A DNA stretch of 64,000 bases. It comes from Castellaniella sp049673105 (GTDB taxonomy: Bacteria > Pseudomonadota > Gammaproteobacteria > Burkholderiales > Burkholderiaceae_B). The position numbers and the translations under genes are program-made. The notes beneath the pieces are model-generated. The model worked only from the letters and a program-made list of their open reading frames with translations, was not told where the DNA came from and searched no databases. This document shows, piece after piece, positions 34,583 to 43,686 of this stretch. The first letter of the stretch is position 1, and each line of letters begins with the position of its first letter. The stretch is from NCBI RefSeq assembly GCF_049673105.1, contig NZ_JBATXG010000011.1:1-64000 (forward strand). Direction: 5' to 3'.

Positions 34583-37153
34583 TCAGGACGGCGGCCAGGT
34601 GCCCGCCGGGGCGGGCCTGCCGAACAGAAACCCTTGCGCCTGTTTACACCCCATCGCCAGCAAGGTATCGCGCTGAACCGTGGTTTCCACCCCTTCGGCA
34701 ACCACGTCCAGATCCAGGGATTTCGCCAGGCTCAGGACAGCCGAGACAATGGCCGAGCTGCGCTGCTGCTGCCCCCGCCCCAGGGGGTCGATGAAGGAAC
34801 GGTCGATTTTCAAGGTCTTGAGCGGAAATCTGTGCACGTGACTGAGCGAGGAATAGCCAGTCCCGAAGTCATCCAAGGCGATGCGGATGCCGGCCTCGTG
34901 CAGATCGCCCAGGATCCTGCCAGCCGCATCCGGGTCCGACAGCAAGGTGCCCTCGGTCACTTCGATGCACAGCTGATGCGTCGCGATACCCGTCTGTGAC
35001 AACATGTCCAGCAGCCGCTGGGGGAAATTCCGGCTATGGAAATGATGCGGCGAAATATTGATGTTCAACACTTGCTGGTCGCCGACGATGCCGCGCGCCG
35101 CCTGACACGCCAGGCGATACAGATGCCAGTCAATGGCCTCGATCAGGCCGGTGGCTTCGGCGGCGGGCAGAAAATCCGCCGGCCCCAGCAGACCGCGCTC
35201 GGGGTGCTGCCAGCGGATCAAGGCCTCGTAGCCCGTGATGCCGGCATCGGCCAGGCGCACGATAGGTTGAAAGAAAGGGACGAACTGGCCGGCTTCCAGC
35301 GCGGTGCGCATCTGCTGCTCCAGATCCAGCACGTTCACGGCTGAGGCATGCAGCTTTTCGTCGAACAGCACGTAGCGCTGCCGGCCCGCCGCCTTGGCGC
35401 GATACAGGGCCGTGTCGGCATCATGCAGCACCTGATCGACCGCCTGATAGCCCTCGTGGCTCATGGCAATGCCGATACTGACCGACACATGCAAGGCGCG
35501 ACCATCGATCAGGACGGCTTGAGCCATCCGGGCCTGAATGCGCTGCGCCACCTGGCAGGCGGTGGACGGTTGAGGGCAGTTTTCCAGCAGGATAGCGAAT
35601 TCGTCTCCGGACAAACGGCCCACGATATCGGGCGGGCGCACACATTCGGCCATCCGCGCAGCGACCTCGCGCAGGACCGCATCGCCCACCAAATGACCCA
35701 GCCCGTCGTTGAACAGCTTGAAGCGGTCCACATCCAGATACAAGAGCGCGAAGCAGCCCCCGCTTTGCCGGGCGTTCAGGGCGCGCTCCAGGCGTTCGCG
35801 CAAGTACAGGCGATTGGGCAGCCCCGTCAAAGGATCATGCATGACCTGGTGCCGCAGTTGCTGCTGCGCCTGTTCCCGCACCGTGATCTGCTGGCGCAAT
35901 TCCAGCGTCCGGTCCAGCACACGCTGCTCTAGCTGCGCGTTCAAGACTTGCAAGGCCTCGTCCTGCTGACGCCGCTGCAGCGTATTGGCGATCTGGTAGG
36001 ACACAAAGGTCAGCAGATCGGCGTCCTGAGACGTGTAATACAGATTCTCGCGGTAGCTTTGCACCACGACCATGCCCATGACCCCCTGCGAACCCAGCAA
36101 GGGAGCCCCCAGCCAGCAAACGGATTCCTGGCCGTAGGTGACGGCATCGACTTCGCCTTGGGCGATCAGGCGGCTGATCCCCGCCTTGTTCATCAGCACC
36201 GTCTGGCCGCCCCGGATGGCGTATTCGCTCATGCCCAGCCCCCAGGGCCGGGTCTCCAGCTTCGCGCCGGCTTCGTCCACATAATAGGGAAAGTCCAGCC
36301 GCTGCCGGTCTTCGGATACCAGGACGATATAGAAGTTGTCGGCGTTGAGCAGCTCGCCGACCGCCTGGTGGATGCTGCGATAGAAAGTCTTGCTCCCACC
36401 CGGGCTGTGGCCGAGCGCTGCGATACGATAGAGCGTCGTCTGCAGGTGCGCCGCCCGTTCGCGTTCGCGCACCTGCTCTTGCAGGCGGGCATTGACGGTG
36501 GCCAGCTCGCGGGTGCGATCCGCCACCCGATGTTCCAGGGCTTCCTGACCCAGCTTACGCTCGACGGCATTGAGCACGTGTTCCGCCACAAAGGCCAGCA
36601 CATTCTGATCGGTCTGGGAATACCCCCTGCCCGTCTCGTAGCTTTGCACGGTCAGAACGCCCAGGATCTGGCCATCATGGCGCATTGGCACACCCATGAA
36701 GTCCACCGAGGGCGTTCCTACAGCCTGACCGCCCAAGCCCAGGTCCCGGGCGACTTCACGGGAAGCGCCGCGCTTGGGCTGCCCATGGCGGATCAGGGCC
36801 AGCGTGATCGTGTTGTTCAGCTGTTCTGCCGTGAATTCCTGGTCGGGCTTATACAGCTCGCCATCCATGACATCGGCAAAGTAAATGAAACGCACGGTCT
36901 GGCGCTGCGGATCATACAGAGCGATATAGAAATTTTCGGCATACATCAGCTGAGCGATGATGCCGTGCAAGCCCTTCAACAGGCTTTGCACGTCCAGCTC
37001 TGATGCTGCCATATTGGCAATGGCAAACAGGGCCTGCTGCAAACGCTCGGACCCTTTCAGCCGTCGGACCGAGGCCCTCAATCGCTGAATGGCCCGGGTT
37101 TCGATCAGCTTCCGCCGCTTACCACGCGACGTGATGCGGCGCAGGCGACTCAT
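34583..37153 (-). CDS. GAF-GAF-GGDEF-EAL cyclic-di-GMP protein
   Basis: An 856-aa cytosolic signalling protein. Two GAF domains (about 50-185 and 235-385), each followed by a coiled coil (RVADRTRELATVNARLQEQ near 190-210, VLDRTLELRQQITVREQAQQQ near 400-425), lead to a GGDEF domain (about 430-590) and an EAL domain (about 600-850). The diguanylate cyclase signature is degenerate, RLSGDEF, near 512-518, with the inhibitory I-site RPPD exactly five residues before SGDEF. The phosphodiesterase domain has intact motifs (EALIRW, NISPHHF, EVTEG, DDFGTGYSSL, LKIDRSFI, AEGVET), so c-di-GMP breakdown is the likely activity. There are no membrane segments. Start MSRLRR is at 37151-37153. Confidence 0.92.
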   Translation of the reverse strand: MSRLRRITSRGKRRKLIETRAIQRLRASVRRLKGSERLQQALFAIANMAASELDVQSLLKGLHGIIAQLMYAENFYIALYDPQRQTVRFIYFADVMDGELYKPDQEFTAEQLNNTITLALIRHGQPKRGASREVARDLGLGGQAVGTPSVDFMGVPMRHDGQILGVLTVQSYETGRGYSQTDQNVLAFVAEHVLNAVERKLGQEALEHRVADRTRELATVNARLQEQVRERERAAHLQTTLYRIAALGHSPGGSKTFYRSIHQAVGELLNADNFYIVLVSEDRQRLDFPYYVDEAGAKLETRPWGLGMSEYAIRGGQTVLMNKAGISRLIAQGEVDAVTYGQESVCWLGAPLLGSQGVMGMVVVQSYRENLYYTSQDADLLTFVSYQIANTLQRRQQDEALQVLNAQLEQRVLDRTLELRQQITVREQAQQQLRHQVMHDPLTGLPNRLYLRERLERALNARQSGGCFALLYLDVDRFKLFNDGLGHLVGDAVLREVAARMAECVRPPDIVGRLSGDEFAILLENCPQPSTACQVAQRIQARMAQAVLIDGRALHVSVSIGIAMSHEGYQAVDQVLHDADTALYRAKAAGRQRYVLFDEKLHASAVNVLDLEQQMRTALEAGQFVPFFQPIVRLADAGITGYEALIRWQHPERGLLGPADFLPAAEATGLIEAIDWHLYRLACQAARGIVGDQQVLNINISPHHFHSRNFPQRLLDMLSQTGIATHQLCIEVTEGTLLSDPDAAGRILGDLHEAGIRIALDDFGTGYSSLSHVHRFPLKTLKIDRSFIDPLGRGQQQRSSAIVSAVLSLAKSLDLDVVAEGVETTVQRDTLLAMGCKQAQGFLFGRPAPAGTWPPS

Positions 37154-37224
37154 AGGCTTTCCAATACCGCCATACCCGCTTGAACCGACATCGCAGTCCT
37201 CTCCTTGGCGTCGAATTTGTAGGG

Positions 37225-37253
37225 ATTCTACAAGGCCAACCAAAAAATGCGAA
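37225..37253 (-). promoter_or_regulatory. candidate sigma-70 promoter of the GGDEF/EAL gene
   Basis: On the minus strand TTCGCA and TAGAAT are separated by exactly 17 bp. Transcription would begin near 37218, about 65 nt before the start codon. The -10 box sits inside a 6-bp inverted repeat (TTGTAG/CTACAA, 37217-37222 and 37228-37233) that could be an operator. Confidence 0.5.
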
Positions 37254-37287
37254 GAATCCGGCGGGATGCCTGTTGCGGTACCGTGCG

Positions 37288-38532
37288 CTATATCAATGCA
37301 GGCAACAAACGCCGGTAATTCGCCGGCAAGGCAAACAGCGCCCCGTGATATTCGGGGCTGTAGACCTGCAGATCGGCGATCTGGCGAGCCTGAAGACGCG
37401 CCTCGATTTCCTGGGCGGACAGGCTGGCGGGCTTGAGCGTGGTCGACGCCACGGCAAACGCCCAATAAGACCCATACAGCGGAATATGCAAGCCGTAGCC
37501 ATGCACCTGCGGGAAAATTTCGTTCAGGGAGGCCGCCAGGCCGGCTACCTGATCGGGTTCATGAAACGGCGCCCCCAGGTGCAGGACCAGGGCGCCGTCC
37601 GGCGCCAGGATATTCCGGCATGCCTCGAAAAAAGCCGGCGTATACAGCGGCCCAGCCGGTGTTTCGGGATCGGTCAGGTCCAGATAGACCAGATCGAAGG
37701 TCTCGCCGCACTCGCGCACAAAGGCCGCCCCATCCTGGATGCGGATGCTTGCCCGGGGATCATCAAAGCTGCCCCGATGGATTGACGTCAGATGGGTGCG
37801 GGCGACATCCACCACGCCGCCATCCAGTTCAACCAGCGTGGCCGATTCGATGCTGGAATGCTTCAGCAATTCTTCCAGCGCGCCGCCGTCGCCCCCGCCG
37901 ATGATCAGCGCCCGGCGAGGCGCCGGATGCGCCAGCGCCGCCGGGTGGATCAGCGCCTCGTGGTAGAACGCCTCATCGGCCTCGGACGTCATCAAACAGC
38001 CATCCAGGCGCAGCGTCAGCCCCAGTTCACGGGATTCCAGCAATTCCAGCCGCTGTAAACCGGTATCGCAATCCAGAATACGGCGATCGAAACGAAAGCC
38101 GTATTCGGCGCCCTCGGTCAGGGACTCCAGCAGCAATTCCCGATTGGGCGCCGGACCGTCGCGGTCTCCGCGCATCAGATGCTCACGTTGGCTTTGGGTG
38201 GGCTGGAAGGCCTGCTCAAGCCGATTCATCAGCTGCTCGGCCCGAGCGGAATTATCCGCCTCGAAGTTGCAGACGTAGACATCCAGCGTCACACCGCCAC
38301 GCTCCGGCCAGGTGTGCACCGCCAGATGGGATTCCGCCAGCAGCAAAGCGCCGGTGACGCCGCCTGGCTGCCCCTGATAATCGGGAAAGGTCTGCCATTT
38401 CTCACCCACGATGGTCAGCCCCGCTTCCAGCGTGGCTTGACGGCACAGATCGGCGAGGACGGTCTCGTCGGTCAGCAATGCGATATCGGATTGGCAGCGG
38501 TAGAGATCCGCAGTGAGGTGCAGGCCTTGCAT
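37288..38532 (-). CDS. speE: fused S-adenosylmethionine decarboxylase / spermidine synthase
   Basis: A 414-aa protein joining two steps of spermidine synthesis. Residues 1-110 match the small self-processing AdoMet decarboxylase: the cleavage pair Glu67-Ser68 lies in AESHLAVHTWPE, and His73 and Cys88 (the proton-relay and processing residues) are present. This makes an active pyruvoyl enzyme likely. Residues 135-414 form an aminopropyltransferase with IIGGGDGGALEELLKH near 218-233, VELDGGVVDVAR and YLDLTDPETPAGPLYT. Cleavage at Ser68 would leave a short N-terminal beta chain and an alpha chain still carrying the synthase. The ATG at 38530-38532 has AGGGGA 7 nt upstream. Confidence 0.88.
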   Translation of the reverse strand: MQGLHLTADLYRCQSDIALLTDETVLADLCRQATLEAGLTIVGEKWQTFPDYQGQPGGVTGALLLAESHLAVHTWPERGGVTLDVYVCNFEADNSARAEQLMNRLEQAFQPTQSQREHLMRGDRDGPAPNRELLLESLTEGAEYGFRFDRRILDCDTGLQRLELLESRELGLTLRLDGCLMTSEADEAFYHEALIHPAALAHPAPRRALIIGGGDGGALEELLKHSSIESATLVELDGGVVDVARTHLTSIHRGSFDDPRASIRIQDGAAFVRECGETFDLVYLDLTDPETPAGPLYTPAFFEACRNILAPDGALVLHLGAPFHEPDQVAGLAASLNEIFPQVHGYGLHIPLYGSYWAFAVASTTLKPASLSAQEIEARLQARQIADLQVYSPEYHGALFALPANYRRLLPALI

Positions 38533-38638
38533 GATGGCATCCCCTGAAACAGGACGGCGCGACGCGCGCGGTGAATCAGCCTGGACAAAAGGGGCGCCCA
38601 CCAGCGCAACCCTGCGCCAGCGCGACAGAAATCCGAAG

Positions 38639-38667
38639 ATAGTAGACGAAGAAAACTTTTATTGCAA
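38639..38667 (-). promoter_or_regulatory. candidate sigma-70 promoter of the speD-speE fusion
   Basis: On the minus strand TTGCAA and TACTAT are 17 bp apart. The start point would be near 38632, giving a leader of about 100 nt before the ATG. The rest of the 219-bp gap between this gene and the phosphatase gene shows nothing else I recognise. Confidence 0.45.
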
Positions 38668-38751
38668 GATGGTAGCTTATTATCTACAAATTGCGCGCAT
38701 ACTGAGAGTGATGCGTTACTGCGCCGGGCCCCATCCCGCTTGTCCCGACCC

Positions 38752-39285
38752 TCACAAAATCAGGCGCTCCAAAGCGCCGTTGGCCAGCGCCTGCCGGGGA
38801 AGACCGCCCTGGCGCTGTTCAAGCACCAGCTTCAAGCCCCCCAGCCAGGCGCCGTGACCGAAAACCAGCACAGGCCCCGGCGCGGATTTTGCGCGGTCGC
38901 GCACCCGCGTGATGCGGGCAAGAAAGTCATCCAGCGTTTCGCCAAGCGGCAGGCTGTGCAGCGCATGTTCCCATGCCCCCGGATGAGCGGCCTCCATCTC
39001 GCCCCAGGTTTTGCCTTCCCATTCCCCAAACGCGATTTCGAGCAAATCGGGATCCGGCTCGGCATCGGGAAAGCCGTGCAGAGCCGCCGTCTGGCTGGCC
39101 CTGCTCAGGGGAGAGGTCAACACCAGGGCAAACTGCCGGCCCGCCAACGCCTGCCGGTTGGCCTGCAGCATGGCAAGGTCTTGCACCCCCATCGGATCAT
39201 CCAGAGCGACGTCGCGCTGCCCTTGCAGGCGGCCCTGGCTATTCCACGGCGTCCGGAAATGCCGGATGAACCAGAATTCAGCCAT
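38752..39285 (-). CDS. histidine phosphatase family protein
   Basis: A 177-aa phosphoglycerate-mutase-like phosphatase. The catalytic segment reads IRHFRTPWN near residues 7-15: the usual RHG is RHF, but the nucleophilic histidine and the arginine remain. The second arginine and the proton-donor Glu lie in TSPLSRASQTA and GEWEGKTW, and the second histidine in VFGHGAWLGG near 143-152. SixA-type, cobalamin-phosphatase or general phosphomonoesterase roles are all possible. It follows the ABC ATPase strand by strand but is separated from the next minus gene by 6 bp. Confidence 0.85.
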   Translation of the reverse strand: MAEFWFIRHFRTPWNSQGRLQGQRDVALDDPMGVQDLAMLQANRQALAGRQFALVLTSPLSRASQTAALHGFPDAEPDPDLLEIAFGEWEGKTWGEMEAAHPGAWEHALHSLPLGETLDDFLARITRVRDRAKSAPGPVLVFGHGAWLGGLKLVLEQRQGGLPRQALANGALERLIL

Positions 39286-39291
39286 ACCTGA

Positions 39292-40335
39292 TCAATCCGC
39301 CAGCACGGGGGCGCCGTGGCTGTCGATCTCCAGGGAAACCGGCGCGCCCTGATCATGGGGAGGCACGCCAGTGGCATGCAGGGTATCCACAATGATCTGA
39401 CCGTCGACCGTTTCCACCAGATAGCGGATCTGGCTGCCCAGAAACTCGCGGTGAGCGACGGTGCCCTGAATGGCGCCGCCCGATGTCACCAGACGAATAT
39501 TCTGTGGACGCAACACGATGCGATTGGCATTCGCAACGGGGTTGGCAATCGCCAAACGCTGGCCGCCCGCGGTCACGAAAGTCTCGCTTTGCATCGAACC
39601 CGTCAGGATATTGGCCGTGCCCAGGAAACCCGCCACGAAGGCATTCGCCGGATGATCGTACAGCGCCTGCGGCGTGCCGATCTGCTGGATAACGCCTTTG
39701 TCCAGCACCGCCATCCGGTCCGACGTGGTGTTCGCTTCTTCCTGGTCGTGCGTCACGAAAATCGTCGTCAGCCCCAGCTTGCGTTGCAAAGCCAGCAGTT
39801 CACGCCGCATCTGGACACGCAGCGCGGCATCCAGGTTCGACAAAGGCTCGTCCAGCAGCAGCACTTGCGGTTCAATCGCGATGGTGCGGGCCAGCGCCAC
39901 GCGCTGTTGCTGCCCCCCCGACAGCTGCGCCGGCATGCGATCCGCCAGGTGCAGCAAATCCACGGTTTCCAGGGCAGCCTCGACCTTGGAGCCGATTTCC
40001 TGCGCCGGGACCTTGCGCTCTTCCAGACCGAAAGCGACGTTCTTGCGCACCGACATATGCGGCCAGAGCGCATACGACTGGAACACCATGCCGACATTGC
40101 GCTTCCAGGGCGGCAGCGCAGCGACATCGCGGTCCCCGATCAAGATGCGACCACGCGGAGTCGGGCCGAAGCCCGCGATGGCGCGCAGCAGCGTCGACTT
40201 GCCCGATCCCGAGGGCCCCAGGAAGGCGAAGAACTCGCCTGGCTCGATCACCATATTGATGCCTTCCAGGACCTTGGTGTCGCCGAAGGACAGATGCAGA
40301 TCCTCGATACGGATACCTGCTTTGGGTTGTGTCAT
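39292..40335 (-). CDS. ABC transporter ATP-binding protein (importer 1)
   Basis: The 347-aa ATPase of a CUT-type importer, of the Fbp/Pot/phosphonate group. Walker A GPSGSGKST lies near residues 40-48, the signature LSGGQQQRVALAR near 140-152, Walker B VLLLDEPLSNLD near 160-171 and the H-loop THDQEEA near 195-201. A C-terminal TOBE domain (about 270-345, LRPQNIRLVTSGG) may carry regulatory contacts. It is the last gene of the minus-strand transport run, 15 bp after the fused permease gene. Confidence 0.93.
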   Translation of the reverse strand: MTQPKAGIRIEDLHLSFGDTKVLEGINMVIEPGEFFAFLGPSGSGKSTLLRAIAGFGPTPRGRILIGDRDVAALPPWKRNVGMVFQSYALWPHMSVRKNVAFGLEERKVPAQEIGSKVEAALETVDLLHLADRMPAQLSGGQQQRVALARTIAIEPQVLLLDEPLSNLDAALRVQMRRELLALQRKLGLTTIFVTHDQEEANTTSDRMAVLDKGVIQQIGTPQALYDHPANAFVAGFLGTANILTGSMQSETFVTAGGQRLAIANPVANANRIVLRPQNIRLVTSGGAIQGTVAHREFLGSQIRYLVETVDGQIIVDTLHATGVPPHDQGAPVSLEIDSHGAPVLAD

Positions 40336-40350
40336 TTTTGTCTCCTTCGC

Positions 40351-42087
40351 TTATTGCTGTCCGCCGCCGGCCAGCGTCTGGCGCGCGCGTTCGCGTTCGA
40401 TGATGCGCTGTGAAAGAAAAGTGCCCAATGCCACGATCACGACGGCCACAATGCCAAGGGCCGCTCCGGGTCCGCGCCCAGCGGGCGATTGCATGTAAAG
40501 ATAAATGCCGTAGGCCAGCGGCGCGTCAGAGGATTGCGCCACCAACATGATCGTCGCCGACAATTCCACTGCCGCCGTGGCGAAGCTGGTCACGAAACCG
40601 GCCAGAATGCCCCCCGTCATCAGCGGCACCACGATGCGCCGGATGGTGCTGGTGCGGGATGCGCCCAGGCTTTCGGCGGCTTCTTCGAGCGACAGCGCGA
40701 TCTGCTGCAGCGCCGCCATGCATGCCCGCAGCGCATAAGGCAAGCGGCGTACCGCCAGTGCCACGATGATGATGCCCCAGAAACTGGACATCTGCCCCAG
40801 GCCGAAGGGGAGCTCGATACCGTGGAACATGCGCAGATAGCCGATGCCCAGGACCACGCCCGGCACCGCCAGCGCGGCAGTCGCCATATAGTCCAGCCAT
40901 TTGCGCCCCGCCAGTTTGGTGCGGATCACGATGTAAGCGATGGCCGTACCCAGCACCACGTCGATGATGGCTGCCGAACCCGCATATACCAGCGTATTCC
41001 AGACGTACTCTGACGATTGGGTGAAGATGGTGCCGAAGTGCTGCAGCGTAAACCCGTCTGGCAGGGGCGAAAAAGACCAGACCGTCCCGAATGCGAGCAA
41101 CATCAAGCCAAGATGCGGCGACAGCACCAGGGCAAGGATCAGCCCGATCACACCCCATGCCAGCCATTTCTCGCGGGGCTGCAAGTCGCGCCGTGACAGC
41201 CCTCCGCCGCCCTTTTGCACCGTCGCATAATCCTTGCCACGCATGAACAGGAACGACGCCCACAGAGAAAAGACCGAAAACGCCACGAGGATGAACGAGA
41301 TCACATACCCCATCGGGTCGTTGATCCCGACGCCGGTGATGCGCAAATAGGCCTGCGGCGCCAGCATGTTATTGACGTTCAGCAGCAAAGGCGTGCCCAG
41401 GTCATCAAACACCTTGATGAACACCAAGGCCGCCCCCGCCAAATAACCCGGCATCGCCAGCGGAAAAACAATGCGGCGGAACAAGCGCATCCCATAGGCG
41501 CCCAGATTCTGCGCGGCTTCTTCCATCGAGCGATCAATATTGCGCAGGCTGGCCGACAGATTGATCAATATGAAGGGGAAGTAATGGATCGACTGAACCA
41601 GAATGACGCCATTCAGGCCATCCATGAATGGAATACGAAAACCAAAATATTCGTTCAACAGCAGATTGATCGAGCCGTTGCGGCCAAACAGCAGCGACAT
41701 GGCTACCGCGCCCACAAAGGGCGGCATGATCAAGGGAATGATGCCCAGCGATTGAATCACTGCCGTGCCGGCGAAATTGAAGCGCGTGGTGATATAAGCC
41801 AGCGGCAGGGCAATCGCAGTGGCGACGACGACCGACATCGCCGACACATAGAACGAGTTCACGAAGCTTTCGCGAAACAGCGTCGTATTGAAGAAATCCT
41901 GAAAATGCTGCAGCGTGAAACTGCCCGTCCCCACTTCCAGAAAAGCGACATAGATGACCTGCGCCACCGGCAGGATCAAAAAGGCCATCAGAAAAATGGC
42001 GATCAGGATGCCGGCCATCGCAGCACCCGACAGACGCGGAAACAGCGTGAACCGGCGCAGGGTGGCGCCCTGGGAAATAGAATCCAT
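40351..42087 (-). CDS. ABC permease with two fused membrane domains (importer 1)
   Basis: A 578-aa inner-membrane protein made of two binding-protein-dependent permease domains in tandem, each with about six helices. The EAA loops that dock on the ATPase are both present: EEAAQNLGAYGMRLFRRIVFP near residue 190 and EEAAESLGASRTSTIRRIVVP near 470. This FbpB-like layout is known for ferric iron, putrescine-like and phosphonate importers. A second start 9 nt upstream (42096) has its ribosome site too close, so I use 42087. It lies between the binding protein (79 bp upstream) and the ATPase. Confidence 0.92.
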   Translation of the reverse strand: MDSISQGATLRRFTLFPRLSGAAMAGILIAIFLMAFLILPVAQVIYVAFLEVGTGSFTLQHFQDFFNTTLFRESFVNSFYVSAMSVVVATAIALPLAYITTRFNFAGTAVIQSLGIIPLIMPPFVGAVAMSLLFGRNGSINLLLNEYFGFRIPFMDGLNGVILVQSIHYFPFILINLSASLRNIDRSMEEAAQNLGAYGMRLFRRIVFPLAMPGYLAGAALVFIKVFDDLGTPLLLNVNNMLAPQAYLRITGVGINDPMGYVISFILVAFSVFSLWASFLFMRGKDYATVQKGGGGLSRRDLQPREKWLAWGVIGLILALVLSPHLGLMLLAFGTVWSFSPLPDGFTLQHFGTIFTQSSEYVWNTLVYAGSAAIIDVVLGTAIAYIVIRTKLAGRKWLDYMATAALAVPGVVLGIGYLRMFHGIELPFGLGQMSSFWGIIIVALAVRRLPYALRACMAALQQIALSLEEAAESLGASRTSTIRRIVVPLMTGGILAGFVTSFATAAVELSATIMLVAQSSDAPLAYGIYLYMQSPAGRGPGAALGIVAVVIVALGTFLSQRIIERERARQTLAGGGQQ

Positions 42088-42174
42088 CGTCCTCATCCTA
42101 AAAGGGATTGGCGTACATGCAGGATCCGCCTCCGGCCCGGTGGCGGATCCTGACTGGCCTTGCCTGTCAGCCTG

Positions 42175-43500
42175 TTACAGCTTGGCTGCCTGTTCGGCCA
42201 GCTCGCGGGCCTTGCGATAGTTTTCAACCGCAAAGGCATCCCAGCCTTGTTCCACTTCGGCCTGACGACCCACGACCTTGGTGTCGGGCTTGGCGCGCGA
42301 CGTCGTGAAGACCTGGGTGAACGACGGGTCTTTGGATTCCGCCTCGGTGATCGGCAATGCCTCGACCAGCTTGCGGGCTTCGGCGATCAGCTCGGCGGCT
42401 TTGGCATTGCCGCTCTTGGCCTGTGCGGCCTCGGCCTTCTGGATGGCGGACACGGCGGCGCGCAGATCGTTCAGGCGATAGGTCACCATCACATCAAACA
42501 GCGAGTTCACGAGGTTATAGCGCTCTCCGGACAGATCGACGTCAAATGCGATCGCACCCGGCGCAAAGTCTTTGGAGAAGGGATTGGGGAAGCCTTCCGG
42601 CGCATTCTTATAGGCGGCGGGATTGACGGGCAAGCGCATGATCGCCGGGTTGAGCAAGGTCTCCTGGCCCTTGGGCGACAGCAGGAATTCGACGAACTTC
42701 ACGGCGCCGGCCTGATTGGGGGCGTTTTTGATGACGCCGATATTCGCGGGCACGATGGCGGTTACGCTGGGATAGACCAGATCGACCGGAAAACCGGATG
42801 CCTTCGAGGCCAGCCCGAAGAAGTCAATCACAATCCCAAAACCCGTCGCGCCCGAGTTCACCGCATCGGGAACGCCAAAGCTGCGTTCCGTCACGGTGTT
42901 CATATTGCCCGCGATCCATTTCCAGGTGGCCCAGCCTTTATCCCAGCCTTCGCCCTGCAGCACGGTTTCCACGGTCAAGTGCGTGGTGCCGGAACGCGAC
43001 GGCGCAGACATGGCGACGTGGCCGTAGTATTCCGGGCGTTTCAGATCGTCCCATTCCTTGGCGATAGGCAGATCGTTGGCCTTGATATAGCGGGTGTTGT
43101 ACATGATCCCGTAGCCCGAAGCGGCAAAGCCGAAATAGGTACCATCGGAATCGTTGATCGGATAGCCGCCGATCGCATCGGGAATGCCGTCCGCCTTCAC
43201 GTCGACCTTGGCCAGCAAGCCATCGGCCTTCAGCACTTCAAACGCGTCGGGGGCGGAGGCCCACATCAGGTCCACGGCGTTGGCGCTGCGGGTTTCCTGC
43301 AGATACGACACTGCCGCATTGGTATTGCGGCTGACGACTTCCAGGGTGGTGCCGGGATGAGCGGCTTCAAAGGCGGTCTTGAACGGATCCGTCAGGTCGC
43401 GTGGAAACGAGGTCACCACGGTGACGGTGTCGGCAAAGGCCATGGCGGACGTCATCGCCAGGGCAGCGGCGGTGAGGCTCAGGGTCAAGGCTTTCTTCAT
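42175..43500 (-). CDS. periplasmic substrate-binding protein (importer 1)
   Basis: A 441-aa binding protein of the iron(III)/phosphoglycerate/2-aminoethylphosphonate type. A signal peptide ends AMAFA near residue 23. The mature protein opens TVTVVTSFPRDL and contains DLMWASAPDAFEVL, APSRSGTTHLTVETVLQ, ERSFGVPDAVNSG and LLSPKGQETLLNPAIMRLPVNP. These segments recur in the sensory binding protein at 46972-48216, so the two are homologues. AGGAGG precedes the ATG by 5 nt. The C-terminal 90 residues are helical with repeated Ala/Lys/Glu runs. The ligand is not shown by sequence. Confidence 0.92.
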   Translation of the reverse strand: MKKALTLSLTAAALAMTSAMAFADTVTVVTSFPRDLTDPFKTAFEAAHPGTTLEVVSRNTNAAVSYLQETRSANAVDLMWASAPDAFEVLKADGLLAKVDVKADGIPDAIGGYPINDSDGTYFGFAASGYGIMYNTRYIKANDLPIAKEWDDLKRPEYYGHVAMSAPSRSGTTHLTVETVLQGEGWDKGWATWKWIAGNMNTVTERSFGVPDAVNSGATGFGIVIDFFGLASKASGFPVDLVYPSVTAIVPANIGVIKNAPNQAGAVKFVEFLLSPKGQETLLNPAIMRLPVNPAAYKNAPEGFPNPFSKDFAPGAIAFDVDLSGERYNLVNSLFDVMVTYRLNDLRAAVSAIQKAEAAQAKSGNAKAAELIAEARKLVEALPITEAESKDPSFTQVFTTSRAKPDTKVVGRQAEVEQGWDAFAVENYRKARELAEQAAKL

Positions 43501-43638
43501 GTCTTCCTCCTGTGTTGTTCACTTATTTTTTCGATGTCTGCTGGGCAAGTCGCGGCGGCAATGCGCCAGACATTCAGCAGACCAGAAGGACTATGCACGA
43601 ACAATGAAAATCACGCAAGTATTTGTTTTATAAGAATA

Positions 43639-43686
43639 AAATGGGTTATTAACGACACACGAAATGGGTCACATCTGACCCATTTC
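43639..43686. promoter_or_regulatory. inverted and direct repeat array before importer 1 genes
   Basis: GAAATGGGTCA and TGACCCATTTC form a perfect 11-bp inverted repeat (43661-43671 and 43676-43686) with spacer CATC, covering the end of the response regulator gene. A further half-site, AAATGGGTTA (43639-43648), lies 23 bp away in the same direction as AAATGGGTCA (43662-43671), close to two helical turns. The array is about 140-190 bp before the importer 1 binding-protein gene. It suits a binding site for the response regulator. As RNA it could also form a hairpin, but no U-tract follows it. Confidence 0.55.

Noticed and set aside
43501..43638. Sigma-54 promoter for the importer 1 operon, expected because the adjacent regulator is NtrC-like.
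   Set aside because: No GG-N10-GC element with acceptable flanks is visible on the minus strand. The nearest sequence, TGGCGCATTGCCGC, has the wrong spacing. The missing GAFTGA loop also argues against it.
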